Shown: positions 8,499 to 17,326 of the stretch, piece after piece | How the letters are laid out: each line of letters begins with the position of its first letter | Numbering within the stretch: position 1 is the stretch's first letter | Source of the DNA: Bradyrhizobium erythrophlei | GTDB taxonomy: Bacteria > Pseudomonadota > Alphaproteobacteria > Rhizobiales > Xanthobacteraceae | DNA: 64,000 bases | NCBI RefSeq assembly: GCF_900142985.1 | Contig: NZ_LT670849.1 | Span: forward strand, 6,092,501 to 6,156,500 | Direction: 5' to 3' | The notes under the pieces: generated by a model | Told to the model about the DNA's origin: nothing | Database searches by the model: none | What the model saw: the letters and a program-made list of their open reading frames with translations, nothing else | Translations under genes and position numbers: made by a program

Positions 8499-10700
8499 AT
8501 GCCTGCCATCAATCCCGCAACGACAGCGAATAAGAAAGAGTTTTTTGGCGGCTGCCCGCACGATTGCCCAGACACCTGCGCAATGCTCTACACCGTGGAA
8601 GGCGACAAGCTGATTAACGTTCGCGGAAACCCCAAGCATCCGATCACGCGTGGCGGACTATGCGTGAAACTCAACGACTACTCGGATCGTCATTACAACG
8701 CAGATCGCGTGCTGTACCCGCTGAAGCGTAACGGACCGAAAGGCAGCCGAGCCTTCGTGCGGATCAGCTGGGACCGGGCGTTGGCGGAAATCAAAGATCG
8801 CTGGACGAAAATTATTTCGAGCGATGGCGCAGAAGCTATCATGCCAGTCAGCTATCTCGGCAATGAAGGTCTCGTGCAGGGCCTTACGGTCGGCGATGCA
8901 TTCTTCAACAGGCTCGGCGCCACCGTTTGCGAGAAGACTTACTGCGCCTCGGGCTCTTCGACGGCATGGCTCCTCTCTGTCGGACCCACCAACGCGCTGG
9001 ACCCGGAAAGCTTCGCCTACTCGAAATATATTATCATCTGGGGTTGCAATACGCTCAGCACTAATCTGCACCATTGGCCCTTCATCGTGCAGGCGCGAGA
9101 GAACGGTGCAAAACTAGTTGTAATCGATCCGTACAGGTCGCGCACTGCGAAGCAGGCAGACTGGCACATCGCCCCAAAGCCGGGAACCGACGGCGCCCTT
9201 GCGATGGCCATGATCCAGACGCTGATCGCGGAAAACCTCGTCGACCACGACTATGTCGACAAGTACGTACTTGGCTTCCCGGAGCTCAAGGAGCGCGCGG
9301 CTACCTGCACGCCGGAGTGGGCCGAGAAGATCAGCGGTATTCCTGCCGACGATATACGAAAGCTGGCTCGTGAGTACGCTACGTCCCGAAACGCCTCGAT
9401 CCGCATCGGCGTCGCGCTTGAGCGTACAGCGGGCGGGACTCAAGCCATCCGCGCCGTCATCGCAATTCCTGCGTTGACCGGCGCCTGGAAAGACGTGGCG
9501 GGTGGCATTTATCAAGCCCCCTTGTGGGAGTTTCCCGTGAACTTCGGGGCGATCTGCCGGCCAGATTGGATCAAGCCGGGTACGCGCGTCGTGAATCTCC
9601 TCAAATTGGGAGAAGCGTTGCTGGGCGAGACCAAGCTTGATCCGCCGATCAAGTCGCTAATGGTCTACAATACGAATCCAGTGACCCAGGCCATGGATGT
9701 CGACAAGATCGTCAAAGGGCTTCAGCGCGACGATCTGTTCACTGTGGTCGCAGATCAGTTCATAAGTGATACCGCGGCCTACGCCGATATCATCTTGCCG
9801 GCGACGATGGCGGCAGAGCACGATGACCTGATGTTCTCCTGGGGGCATTACTATTTTACGCTCAATCAAAAAGCGATCGAGCCGCCCGGTCAAACCTGCT
9901 CGAACGCGGAGATTTTCCGTAGGCTTGCGAAAACGATGGGCTTGACCGATCCGGAATTCCTCAAATCGGACTTGGAGCTGGTCGAAAGCGCAGTTGATTG
10001 GACTGCACCGCAAGTGCAGGGCATCGGCATGGACCTCCTCCGGACGCAAGGCTATGCCAAGTTAAATCTGGGTGCGGCGGATACGCGGACGCCTCACGCG
10101 GAGGGGAAGTTCCCGACGCCGTCTGGCAAGTGCGAAATCCTGCTCACCGACGCGAAGAATTTCGTGGCACCGCCATTTCGTCAATTGTACAACGAAATGC
10201 AGAGCGGCGAGCCGATCGACCCGCTTCCAGGATATACCAGGCCATATGAGAGTGCGGCCGACGAGCCTGAACTTGCTAAACTTTATCCTCTAAATATCAT
10301 CGCTCCGAAAAGCCACGCGTTCCTGAACACAAACTACGCGAACGAACCCAAAAAGCGGAGAATGCAGGGTGATCAGTTTGTTCTCCTCAGCCCGCACGAC
10401 GCCGCCGAGCGCATGATCGAAGACGGTGACAAGGTGAAAGTTTACAATCGGACCGGTGGCTTCCAGGGCGTCGCCCACATAACCGACGACGTTCGGGCCG
10501 GGCTGGTTGTCACCACCGTCGGGTATTGGCGGACTCATAACGAGGAGGGCACCGTCAATAGCGTATCCGCAGCACGGTTCGGGGGGATGGGAAACTGTCC
10601 GACATTCTCGGACAATCTCGTTCAGGTAGAGCGGATTGTCGGCAAGAATGCTGCGCGCAGCATGCATGAGCCAGAACCGGTGGCGCTAGTATCGGCGTAG
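8499..10700 (+). CDS. molybdopterin oxidoreductase, DMSO reductase family
   Basis: A 733-residue Mo/W-bisPGD enzyme. An N-terminal [4Fe-4S] site is formed by C19-x3-C23-x3-C27-x27-C55. The catalytic domain (IIIWGCNTLSTNLHHW, VVIDPYRSRTAKQADWHI, LVVYNTNPVTQ-like segments, QFISDTAAYADIILPATM) and the C-terminal dinucleotide-binding domain (VLLSPHDAAERMIEDGDKVKVYN) are complete. The Mo-ligand region reads EKTYCASGSSTAW, but I cannot say which residue binds the metal. There is no Tat signal, so it is cytoplasmic. AAGGA before the ATG supports the start. The neighbouring ferredoxin, ferredoxin reductase and MoaA suggest NADPH- or ferredoxin-linked redox chemistry on an unknown substrate. A hairpin follows the stop. 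Confidence 0.92.
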   Translation: MPAINPATTANKKEFFGGCPHDCPDTCAMLYTVEGDKLINVRGNPKHPITRGGLCVKLNDYSDRHYNADRVLYPLKRNGPKGSRAFVRISWDRALAEIKDRWTKIISSDGAEAIMPVSYLGNEGLVQGLTVGDAFFNRLGATVCEKTYCASGSSTAWLLSVGPTNALDPESFAYSKYIIIWGCNTLSTNLHHWPFIVQARENGAKLVVIDPYRSRTAKQADWHIAPKPGTDGALAMAMIQTLIAENLVDHDYVDKYVLGFPELKERAATCTPEWAEKISGIPADDIRKLAREYATSRNASIRIGVALERTAGGTQAIRAVIAIPALTGAWKDVAGGIYQAPLWEFPVNFGAICRPDWIKPGTRVVNLLKLGEALLGETKLDPPIKSLMVYNTNPVTQAMDVDKIVKGLQRDDLFTVVADQFISDTAAYADIILPATMAAEHDDLMFSWGHYYFTLNQKAIEPPGQTCSNAEIFRRLAKTMGLTDPEFLKSDLELVESAVDWTAPQVQGIGMDLLRTQGYAKLNLGAADTRTPHAEGKFPTPSGKCEILLTDAKNFVAPPFRQLYNEMQSGEPIDPLPGYTRPYESAADEPELAKLYPLNIIAPKSHAFLNTNYANEPKKRRMQGDQFVLLSPHDAAERMIEDGDKVKVYNRTGGFQGVAHITDDVRAGLVVTTVGYWRTHNEEGTVNSVSAARFGGMGNCPTFSDNLVQVERIVGKNAARSMHEPEPVALVSA

Positions 10701-10716
10701 GTATTTGTAATCATCA

Positions 10717-10754
10717 GCTCGCGGGCCTGTAGATGACGATGCAGGTCCGCGGGC
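10717..10754 (+). terminator. hairpin downstream of the molybdoenzyme gene
   Basis: GCTCGCGGGCCTG (10717-10729) can pair with CAGGTCCGCGGGC (10742-10754) over 13 positions, two of them G-U, leaving a 12-base loop. It starts 17 bases after the stop codon. The following sequence ATTTAAG is only weakly T-rich, so it may be a terminator or a 3' stabilising hairpin. Confidence 0.5.
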
Positions 10755-10835
10755 ATTTAAGTAGCAAGGTTAGTCTCAACCGGAGCAAAATTACATCGCT
10801 TCCTGTTCGTTCGATCACTAAGCTACCGCCTAAAG

Positions 10836-11048
10836 ATGGACCTGGTAAAAAGCAAAGTTATCGGTATTCGCTTTAGGATGAGCCGTCTCGGCGCAGCGCG
10901 TAGTCCTATACTTGCCGGCAAGGAAGGCATCATTATCGGCGAGGGCCGCTACTACAGGAGCGTTCGCGTCCAGTTCGACGGCAACAAATCGCCGACGACG
11001 TTACATTGCGACTATGTTGAGCTAATCCCGCTGAAAACTGACTGCTGA
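10836..11048 (+). CDS. small hypothetical protein (70 aa)
   Basis: A basic 70-residue protein with a beta-rich look (AGKEGIIIGEGRYYRSVRVQ, then a strand ending in CDYVELIP), similar to small SH3/KOW-like proteins that I recall as common in Bradyrhizobium. Alternating hydrophobic strands and the G-x-Y-Y-x-S-V-R-V-Q-F-D pattern support real coding. There is no good Shine-Dalgarno sequence before the ATG. No enzymatic residues are recognisable and I do not assign a function. It sits alone between the molybdoenzyme and coxG. Confidence 0.55.
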   Translation: MDLVKSKVIGIRFRMSRLGAARSPILAGKEGIIIGEGRYYRSVRVQFDGNKSPTTLHCDYVELIPLKTDC

Positions 11049-11365
11049 GTTCGGCACGACGTGAAGGCCGTCTCCGGGGCTAGAGCAACCACACTCGAGC
11101 CCGCCTGGTGTGACCATGGCATCTCTCGGTTAACGATTCCGCAGCAAGTGGCAATACCACCTGCCGGGCGGCAAACCAAGTACCGGTAGTTTCCCCATCT
11201 GACAGGCGCGCTGTGACTTCTGGATATTTAAGACATCCGGTGACGTGGGCGCGGCACCATGAGAAATGAGCTAACCGGCACTCTGCGCTTTTCGTTGTCT
11301 CCGATAGTCCAGCGAGGAGTTTATCCGCTGCTCATGTGTCCAGGCTAGGTTGGGATAGAAGCACA
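11049..11365. other. intergenic gap upstream of coxG
   Basis: About 320 bases with no coding signal. It presumably holds the promoter of the CoxG-like gene; no operator or hairpin stands out. Confidence 0.5.
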
Positions 11366-11821
11366 ATGGATCTCACGGGAAGCTATACGATTCCGGCGAA
11401 GCAAAGCGCTGTGTGGGCCGCACTCAATGACCCAAACATTCTCAGAGAGTCTATCCCGGGCTGTGAAACTCTGTCGATGCTTTCCGAGACTGAGTTTGCA
11501 GCGACCATTGTCGCCAAAATAGGTCCATTGAAAGCCCGCTTCACCGGAAGAGTTGAGTTGAGCGAGATCGATCCCAACAACGGCTATAGAATTCAGGGCG
11601 AGGGTTCAGGGGGGGTCGCGGGCTTCGCCAAAGGCGGTGCTCGTGTCCATCTCCAAGGAGCAGGGGATAGCACCGTGCTAACATATGAACTAGAGGCTCA
11701 GATAGGCGGAAAGCTCGCGCAACTTGGGTCTCGCCTGATCAAAGGTGTGGTGAACAGCATGGCCGAGAAATTCTTCACTACGCTGGTATCCAAAATAAGC
11801 GAGGGCAACAGCGTACCGTAA
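11366..11821 (+). CDS. coxG: CoxG-like SRPBCC protein (CO dehydrogenase accessory)
   Basis: A 151-residue SRPBCC (START-like) protein of the CoxG group. It begins MDLTGSYTIPAKQSAVWAALNDP, continues with LRESIPGCETL, and has GPLKARFTGRVEL and GGVAGFAKGGARVHL, all typical of CoxG. CoxG recruits or anchors CO dehydrogenase at the membrane, and recent work on mycobacterial CoxG points to lipid-soluble quinone binding. The ATG at 11366 is preferred over a GTG at 11336 because homology starts there and GGGATAG lies upstream. It is about 5 kb from the coxS-L-M genes with unrelated genes between, which is unusual because coxG is often inside the cluster. Confidence 0.85.
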   Translation: MDLTGSYTIPAKQSAVWAALNDPNILRESIPGCETLSMLSETEFAATIVAKIGPLKARFTGRVELSEIDPNNGYRIQGEGSGGVAGFAKGGARVHLQGAGDSTVLTYELEAQIGGKLAQLGSRLIKGVVNSMAEKFFTTLVSKISEGNSVP

Positions 11822-11981
11822 GGCTCGCGCTCGGCGAGTAGCTCGCCAAGACACGAAAATAGCTGATCTTTGCCTGGGCTCAGCGCTTAGGACCGGCCTG
11901 CGCGACAAGCCAATAGCTGCGTTACAAGATTTGCAGGATCGGTGAGCGTGCCGCTGGCACACACCCCCGCTGCTCGAGCTG

Positions 11982-12854
11982 CTACCTTCCAGTCGTCAGT
12001 TTGTCCTGCGTTTTCGTCTCAAAATCATTGGCGTCATGCCGCTCATGCAGTTGACTTGAGGATTCGCCATTGACGCGGTTGACCATACGCCCACGTCGGA
12101 CGGCCGGCCGCTCGGCGATCGCGTCTACCCAGCGCGCAACGTTCTTGTATTCCTGGGCCTGAAGGAACTCGGCCGCTCCGTAGAGCCAGCCCCTTGTCAG
12201 ACCAGCGTACCAAGGCCAGGCGGCGATATCGACGATCGTGTAGTCCCTGCCAGCGACAAATTCGTTCGTTTCGAGGCGCCGGTCGAGCACGTCGAGCTGG
12301 CGTTTCGCTTCGATGGCGAACCGATTTATGGCATATTCGATCTTGGTCGGTGCATACGCATAAAAGTGGCCGAAGCCTCCGCCCAAATATGGCGCGCTAC
12401 CCGTCTGCCAGAACAGCCATGACAGGCATTCGGCGCGACCAAGTCCTGTCGGCAGGAAGGCGTCGAACTTCTCGGCCAAGTATATCAAGATAGCACCGGA
12501 CTCGAAAACGCGGATCGGCATCGAACCGCTTTGGTCAACCAGGGCCGGGATCTTCGAGTTGGGGTTCAGCGCAGCGAAGCCGCTCCCGAATTGATCGCCG
12601 CGGTCGATTCTGATGAGCCAGGCGTCGTATTCTGCGTCCCTGTGGCCGAGCGCCAACAGCTCCTCAAGCATCACGGCTACCTTCACACCGTTCGGCGTTC
12701 CCTGAGAATAGAGTTGGAGAGGATGGCGGCCGACTGGGAGTTCCTTGTCGTGCGTCGGGCCGGCGATCGGCCGGTTGATATTCGCAAAGCGGCCACCGTT
12801 CGGCTTATCCCAACTCCAAACTTTTGGCGGCGTATAATCGAACGAGGAGGTCAT
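11982..12854 (-). CDS. yghU: glutathione S-transferase-like disulfide-bond oxidoreductase (YghU type)
   Basis: A 290-residue member of the YghU/nu-class glutathione transferases, which reduce disulfides with two bound glutathiones. The N-terminal extension (TPPKVWSWDKPNGGRFANIN, PIAGPTHDKELPVG), the thioredoxin-fold start LQLYSQGTPNGVKV, the glutathione loop NSKIPALVD and FESGAILIYLAEKF, and the helical domain with GGGFGHFYAYAP are all typical. GGAG precedes the ATG. The C-terminal 30 residues are polar and non-conserved. It stands alone on the minus strand between coxG and the panE-like gene. The family call is firm; the physiological substrate is unknown. Confidence 0.92.
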   Translation of the reverse strand: MTSSFDYTPPKVWSWDKPNGGRFANINRPIAGPTHDKELPVGRHPLQLYSQGTPNGVKVAVMLEELLALGHRDAEYDAWLIRIDRGDQFGSGFAALNPNSKIPALVDQSGSMPIRVFESGAILIYLAEKFDAFLPTGLGRAECLSWLFWQTGSAPYLGGGFGHFYAYAPTKIEYAINRFAIEAKRQLDVLDRRLETNEFVAGRDYTIVDIAAWPWYAGLTRGWLYGAAEFLQAQEYKNVARWVDAIAERPAVRRGRMVNRVNGESSSQLHERHDANDFETKTQDKLTTGR

Positions 12855-13483
12855 TTTTCAAAACTCCAGGCGTTTGGCGGTGGCACACGAGCCCAATGGA
12901 CGATCGGATCACACCGTGCTCGCAGAATATGCCGACGAGCCGCCTAGATCAGCTTTGCGTCGAGTATGATCTCGACGATGGGCACCCTTGCGATTAGCCA
13001 GCTCTTCTCCGCAATCCACCGCCAATCGCCTACGCGAGGCGAAAATCTCGTGAACCGGCTGAGTTTATGTCTCCTTCGCACGAACGTGAACACTCATTGC
13101 TCGGTAAACAGTGTTCCGTTGTGCGATTGAGTGAGAAATGAGGGGTTATCAACGCGCAATGGCGGCGAACACGCATACGTCTGGTCGAGCCTCTCCATCC
13201 GCCCGCCTTTGTCTGAATAGTCGGCTCGCCTGACCCAGTTGACACACACCGATGCCAGTTCGAAAGCAATTTTGAGCTGCTGGCGCTACCTCCGGACGGC
13301 TCGCAATCTGCTGTCGAGATAGGTGTAATCTAATCTATTCGTTTTTCGGATTGAAATTGTGCGATTAGGAATAACAATCGGCGTTTTTTGAATGAAAGAG
13401 AACCGGATCGACGTACGAGGAGAGTCTCGATTCCGTCAGCAATTCAACCATTTCCTCATTTTGAATAAATCAGGGGCTCAGCC
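12855..13483. other. intergenic region carrying the first copy of a duplicated promoter segment
   Basis: About 630 bases. The part from about 13299 to the panE start is almost the same as 45282-45486 and is annotated separately. In 12950-13290 I see no gene; the minus-strand frame there is short and may be debris. Confidence 0.5.
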
Positions 13484-13572
13484 ATGCGCATAGCCGTAAT
13501 CGGTGCGGGAGGTTTTGGAGGCTATTTTGGCGCGCGCCTCGCGCAAGGTGGCGCAGATGTTTGCTTCCTTGC
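13299..13572 (+). repeat. duplicated promoter plus panE 5' end, copy 1
   Basis: From GCTCGCAATCTGCTG at 13299 through the upstream region and the first 30 codons of the panE-like gene, this stretch is nearly identical to 45282-45575. It is a direct repeat about 32 kb away, followed in both cases by a homologous enolase-superfamily gene. Copy 1 has a single version of the T-run/GAAAGAG segment near 13382-13402 that is tandemly doubled in copy 2. It is likely to contain the promoter of the downstream genes. Confidence 0.9.
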
Positions 13573-14446
13573 CCGGGGCGCTCACCTAGCGGCTATGCGC
13601 GCGAACGGCCTGTTGATCGAGGGCGGCCCCGAGAGGATCTGCGCCAACCCTGTGACAGCCTCAGACAATCCCTCTGATCTCGGTGTCGCGGACTTCGTGT
13701 TGCTGGCTGTCAAGCTGTGGGACACGGAGATGGTCCTCGACCAGATCAAGCCGATGGTCGGCCCGTTCACGACGCTGATTTCGTTCCAAAATGGCGTGCT
13801 CAAGGACAACGCGCTACGAGACGCCTATGGTGCGGCCAAGATCATGGGCGGGGTCGGCTACGTTGCGACTACGATCGATCGCCCGGGTGTTATCCGGCAG
13901 ACCGGACCGATGGAACGCCTGGTTTTCGGCGAGTTCGATGGCCGCCGCTCGGCGCGTGCCGAAGCCTTTCTGCACGCCTGCCTGAAGGGAGGCATCAACG
14001 CCGAACTCTCCACAGACATTCTGCGGGAGATCTGGGAGAAGTACGTATTTCTTGTCGGCTTGTCCGGCACCACTACCGCCATGCGAAGTGCGATCGGCCC
14101 GATCCGAGAGAATCGCCAGACGCGAGCGTTCCTGCTCGATGTCATGCGGGAGGTCGTTGCGGTTGGAAACGCCCATGGTGCGGAGCTCCAGGAGGATTAC
14201 GCCGAGCGGCGCCTCGCGCTCGCGGATGATGTGGCTGCAGACATGACGTCATCGATGCATCATGACCTGCAACGCGGCAGGCCCTTGGAGATCCGGTGGT
14301 TGTCCGGCGGAGTAGTCCAACTCGGCAGTGCTGTGGGAATAACGACGCCGCTCAACCGCGCCATCGCCGATATCCTTGCACTATACGAAGCCGGCGCGCC
14401 TGCCACGCTCGAGACCAGGGCAATGGAGAGTTCCGGTGCCGCTTGA
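13484..14446 (+). CDS. ketopantoate-reductase-family (PanE/ApbA) dehydrogenase
   Basis: A 320-residue NADP-dependent dehydrogenase of the ketopantoate reductase family. The N-terminal Rossmann motif is GAGGFGGYFGARLAQGG; a conserved LLAVKLWDTEMVLDQIKP and SFQNGVLKDN follow, and the C-terminal domain has EIWEKYVFLVGLSG, matching the family's catalytic-lysine helix (K-x-x-x-N/x-x-x), and RPLEIRWLSGGVV. It lies 22 bases before an enolase-superfamily gene, so it is more likely a catabolic hydroxy-acid dehydrogenase than the pantothenate enzyme. A truncated second copy lies at 45487. Confidence 0.9.
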   Translation: MRIAVIGAGGFGGYFGARLAQGGADVCFLARGAHLAAMRANGLLIEGGPERICANPVTASDNPSDLGVADFVLLAVKLWDTEMVLDQIKPMVGPFTTLISFQNGVLKDNALRDAYGAAKIMGGVGYVATTIDRPGVIRQTGPMERLVFGEFDGRRSARAEAFLHACLKGGINAELSTDILREIWEKYVFLVGLSGTTTAMRSAIGPIRENRQTRAFLLDVMREVVAVGNAHGAELQEDYAERRLALADDVAADMTSSMHHDLQRGRPLEIRWLSGGVVQLGSAVGITTPLNRAIADILALYEAGAPATLETRAMESSGAA

Positions 14447-14468
14447 CCGCGGGACTGCTGACCGTGAT

Positions 14469-15575
14469 ATGAAGATTGCGATGATCGAAGTCATCGTTGT
14501 CGCGATTCCGTTCGCAGGTGGGAGCAAGTCAGCCGAATCGGCCTGGGGGAAAAAGAACGCCAGTAGGGCGGACTCTCTCCTGGTCAAGGTAACAACCGAG
14601 GGCGGGGTTATCGGCTGGGGCGAGGCGTTCGGCTTCACCGCAATTCCGGCCGTCAAAGCTGCGATAGAAGAGGTTATCGCTCCCTTATGTATCGGTGTTA
14701 GCGCGTTGAACATCGGATCGTTAATGCTCGATGTTCAGAAACGCCTTCACATATTTGGTCGCAGCGGCGCTATCATGTTCGGGATTTCCGCGATCGATAT
14801 CGCGCTATGGGACATCCTCGGAAAGGCAACCGGGCAACCGGTACACCGACTGTTGGGTGGTGCAGCAGTGTCGGAGCTGGCTTGTTATGCAAGTCTTGTT
14901 CGCTACACCGACCCGCAGCTTGTCGTCGAAAACGTCAATCGAGCTCTGGCCGATGGCTTCTCCCATCTGAAGCTCCATGAAGTTACCGTGGATGCAGTCC
15001 GTGAGGCGCGAAAAGCTGCCGGCGATAGCGTGGACATTACGCTGGATGTCAACTGTCCATGGACCGTGCGCGAGGCCCTCGACATGAGCGCTAAGCTGCG
15101 ACCGTTCAATCTGCGCTGGCTGGAAGAACCCATTTGGCCTCCGGAGAACTTCGACGGTTTGGCTCGAATGCGTCGTGAGGGTGGAATTCCCATTGCGGCA
15201 GGAGAAAATGCTTCAACGCTGGTGGAGTTCCAACAGATGCTTTCTGCTGGCGCGGTCGACTTCGTCCAACCCAGCCCGGCCAAAATGGGAGGTATCTCTG
15301 AACTTCAGAAGGTGTTTGCGCTTGCCGCGGCAAGTGCGACCGTCGTGATGGTTCACACGTTCTATGACGGCCCCGGCTTGCTCGCGAGTGTACACGCAAG
15401 CGCCGCGCTAGGCTCGAAAGACTCCTTGGTGGAGTGGCGGTACTTTGACCTTGAGGCGCAGCTATACGGCGATGCAGTGCTGCCGAAGAACGGAATGATC
15501 ACTGTTCCTCACGGACCCGGTTTGGGGTACGACCCGGATGCAGATGTAGTTCGGAACTTTGAAGTCCGAAGTTGA
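14469..15575 (+). CDS. mandelate racemase/muconate lactonizing enzyme family protein, copy 1
   Basis: A 368-residue enolase-superfamily enzyme, expected to abstract the alpha proton of a carboxylate (racemase, dehydratase or cycloisomerase). Metal ligands fit D193 (LDVNCPW), E219/E220 (LEEPIWP) and E246 (AGENAST). The lysine motif is K168-L-H170 instead of K-x-K, and H296 (VMVHTFYDGPG) sits where mandelate racemase has its His base, but the usual partner aspartate position reads Ser (VQPSPAKMGG). The ATG at 14469 starts the capping domain (MKIAMIEVIVVAIPFAGG). It follows the panE-like gene closely. A close paralogue lies at 45588-46694. The substrate is unknown. Confidence 0.92.
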   Translation: MKIAMIEVIVVAIPFAGGSKSAESAWGKKNASRADSLLVKVTTEGGVIGWGEAFGFTAIPAVKAAIEEVIAPLCIGVSALNIGSLMLDVQKRLHIFGRSGAIMFGISAIDIALWDILGKATGQPVHRLLGGAAVSELACYASLVRYTDPQLVVENVNRALADGFSHLKLHEVTVDAVREARKAAGDSVDITLDVNCPWTVREALDMSAKLRPFNLRWLEEPIWPPENFDGLARMRREGGIPIAAGENASTLVEFQQMLSAGAVDFVQPSPAKMGGISELQKVFALAAASATVVMVHTFYDGPGLLASVHASAALGSKDSLVEWRYFDLEAQLYGDAVLPKNGMITVPHGPGLGYDPDADVVRNFEVRS

Positions 15576-15702
15576 ACTGTCCCTGTTCAAAGATCGGTGG
15601 ACTAAAATATGATTAGCAAATGTCATCGAAAGGCAAGCCGGCTTGGAAAGACGTCCTTGCCGACGAGGTTCATAAACGCGCGCGAGCGCCAGGAGATTAG
15701 CT

Positions 15703-16125
15703 GTGCTGGATAACATCCCGTTGACTGTCGGTGTCGATCACGTCGGGCTTGCTGTGAAAGATCTCGGGCTCGCACGCGATTTCTTTTGCGGTTGCCTTGG
15801 CTGGAGAGTTGTTGGTGAGAACCAAAGTTATCCAGCGTCGTTTGTGTCGGACGGAAACGGCATCGTGACGCTCTGGCAGATCGAGGATCCGGAAAGCTGT
15901 GTGCCGTTCGACCGCCGTCGCAATATCGGTTTGCATCACCTTGCATTGAAGGTTGTGGACCGCAACGCACTTGACGTCTTGCACAAACGTGTCGCGGCGT
16001 GGCCTGGCACCATGATCGAGTTTGCGCCAGAACGATCAGGCAAGGGCTCTAAGGTGCACTTTATGGTGCGGGAGCCTGGCGGCACGCGGATCGAGTTCGC
16101 CTGCGTTTCTCCTGCCGCCACATAA
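15703..16125 (+). CDS. VOC (glyoxalase/dioxygenase) family protein
   Basis: A 140-residue protein with two beta-alpha-beta-beta-beta modules: VDHVGLAVKDLGLARDFFCG at the N-terminus and LHHLALKVVDRNALDVLHKR in the middle, ending in VREPGGTRIEFACV. The His in VDHVGL, the His in GLHHLAL and the Glu in RIEF are the usual metal ligands. The start is GTG at 15703 with AGGAG about seven bases upstream. It probably belongs with the panE/enolase pair, 130 bases upstream, in an acid-catabolism operon. The family covers lyases, epimerases and extradiol dioxygenases; methylmalonyl-CoA-epimerase-like or glyoxalase-like roles cannot be separated. Confidence 0.85.
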   Translation: MLDNIPLTVGVDHVGLAVKDLGLARDFFCGCLGWRVVGENQSYPASFVSDGNGIVTLWQIEDPESCVPFDRRRNIGLHHLALKVVDRNALDVLHKRVAAWPGTMIEFAPERSGKGSKVHFMVREPGGTRIEFACVSPAAT

Positions 16126-16757
16126 CCGATGTTCAAGACGATCCCGGCAACGTAATGAGCCCGTACGCGAGGTACATCGCTGCGGTGACTAACAGTGCCA
16201 AAGTCTTGAAGTTTCCTCTCAGACTGGCCGGGGTCTTCGGGCACCCGGCATTCTCTTGTGCTGGCGGCCACACGGCCTCGGCTATGTGAGTTCAGGCGCG
16301 GTAATGACGATCGGTGCAGCAGCCTCGCTGTTGGGAAGCATCCAACGCGCTGGTACCATCCGTTTCAGCTTAACCGGTGCTATGACCAGCTTTTGTCGCT
16401 TGCTTAAGTAAGAACGCCTATAACGTCCGCCGGACCAGTGAGTTTTTAATGAAGGGCGAGATCGCGACTGGAGCGTGAACTCTTTGCGGTGCTGAGGCTG
16501 ACGTTAATTGTTGCGTACCGGTGTCTCTGTCGAAAGAGGCTGACGAGGATGGGGCAGACCTATGCGGCGGAAAAGCGGGGCGCTCGGAAAGAGGCACGCG
16601 GCACGGCACGTCAGTGTGATCCCCAGCTTGGCTCGTTCATTACTCCAACCGAAAAGCGGTGATGGCTTCTGTCATCTCGGCGAGAACGGGGGGTCATGGA
16701 GGGCGCTGCCGTTGATCTGGACAAGGTCACTCGAAAGATAAAGTCGGGAGGTTGGGT
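16126..16757. other. intergenic region upstream of the cox genes
   Basis: About 630 bases with no convincing gene on either strand. It should contain the promoter of the coxS-L-M operon. I see no recognisable activator site. Confidence 0.5.
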
Positions 16758-17243
<486 letters not shown>

Positions 17244-17326
17244 CCGCGAAGAGGTTCGCTCACATACGAGACTGCTGCGCTTTCGATGGAATGGCGGCAG
17301 ACAAACTCCGATAGGGAGAACAGGAC

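Noticed and set aside
8228..8575. N-terminal extension of MoaA (about 116 codons upstream of 8227)
   Set aside because: It overlaps the start of the divergent molybdoenzyme gene and has no MoaA homology; the true start is put at 8227.
11336..11365. Alternative GTG start for coxG
   Set aside because: The ten extra residues do not fit the CoxG N-terminus; the ATG at 11366 begins the conserved domain.
13030..13269. Minus-strand frame of 79 codons
   Set aside because: Looks like non-coding or IS-derived debris seen in several genomes; no start signal or recognised domain.
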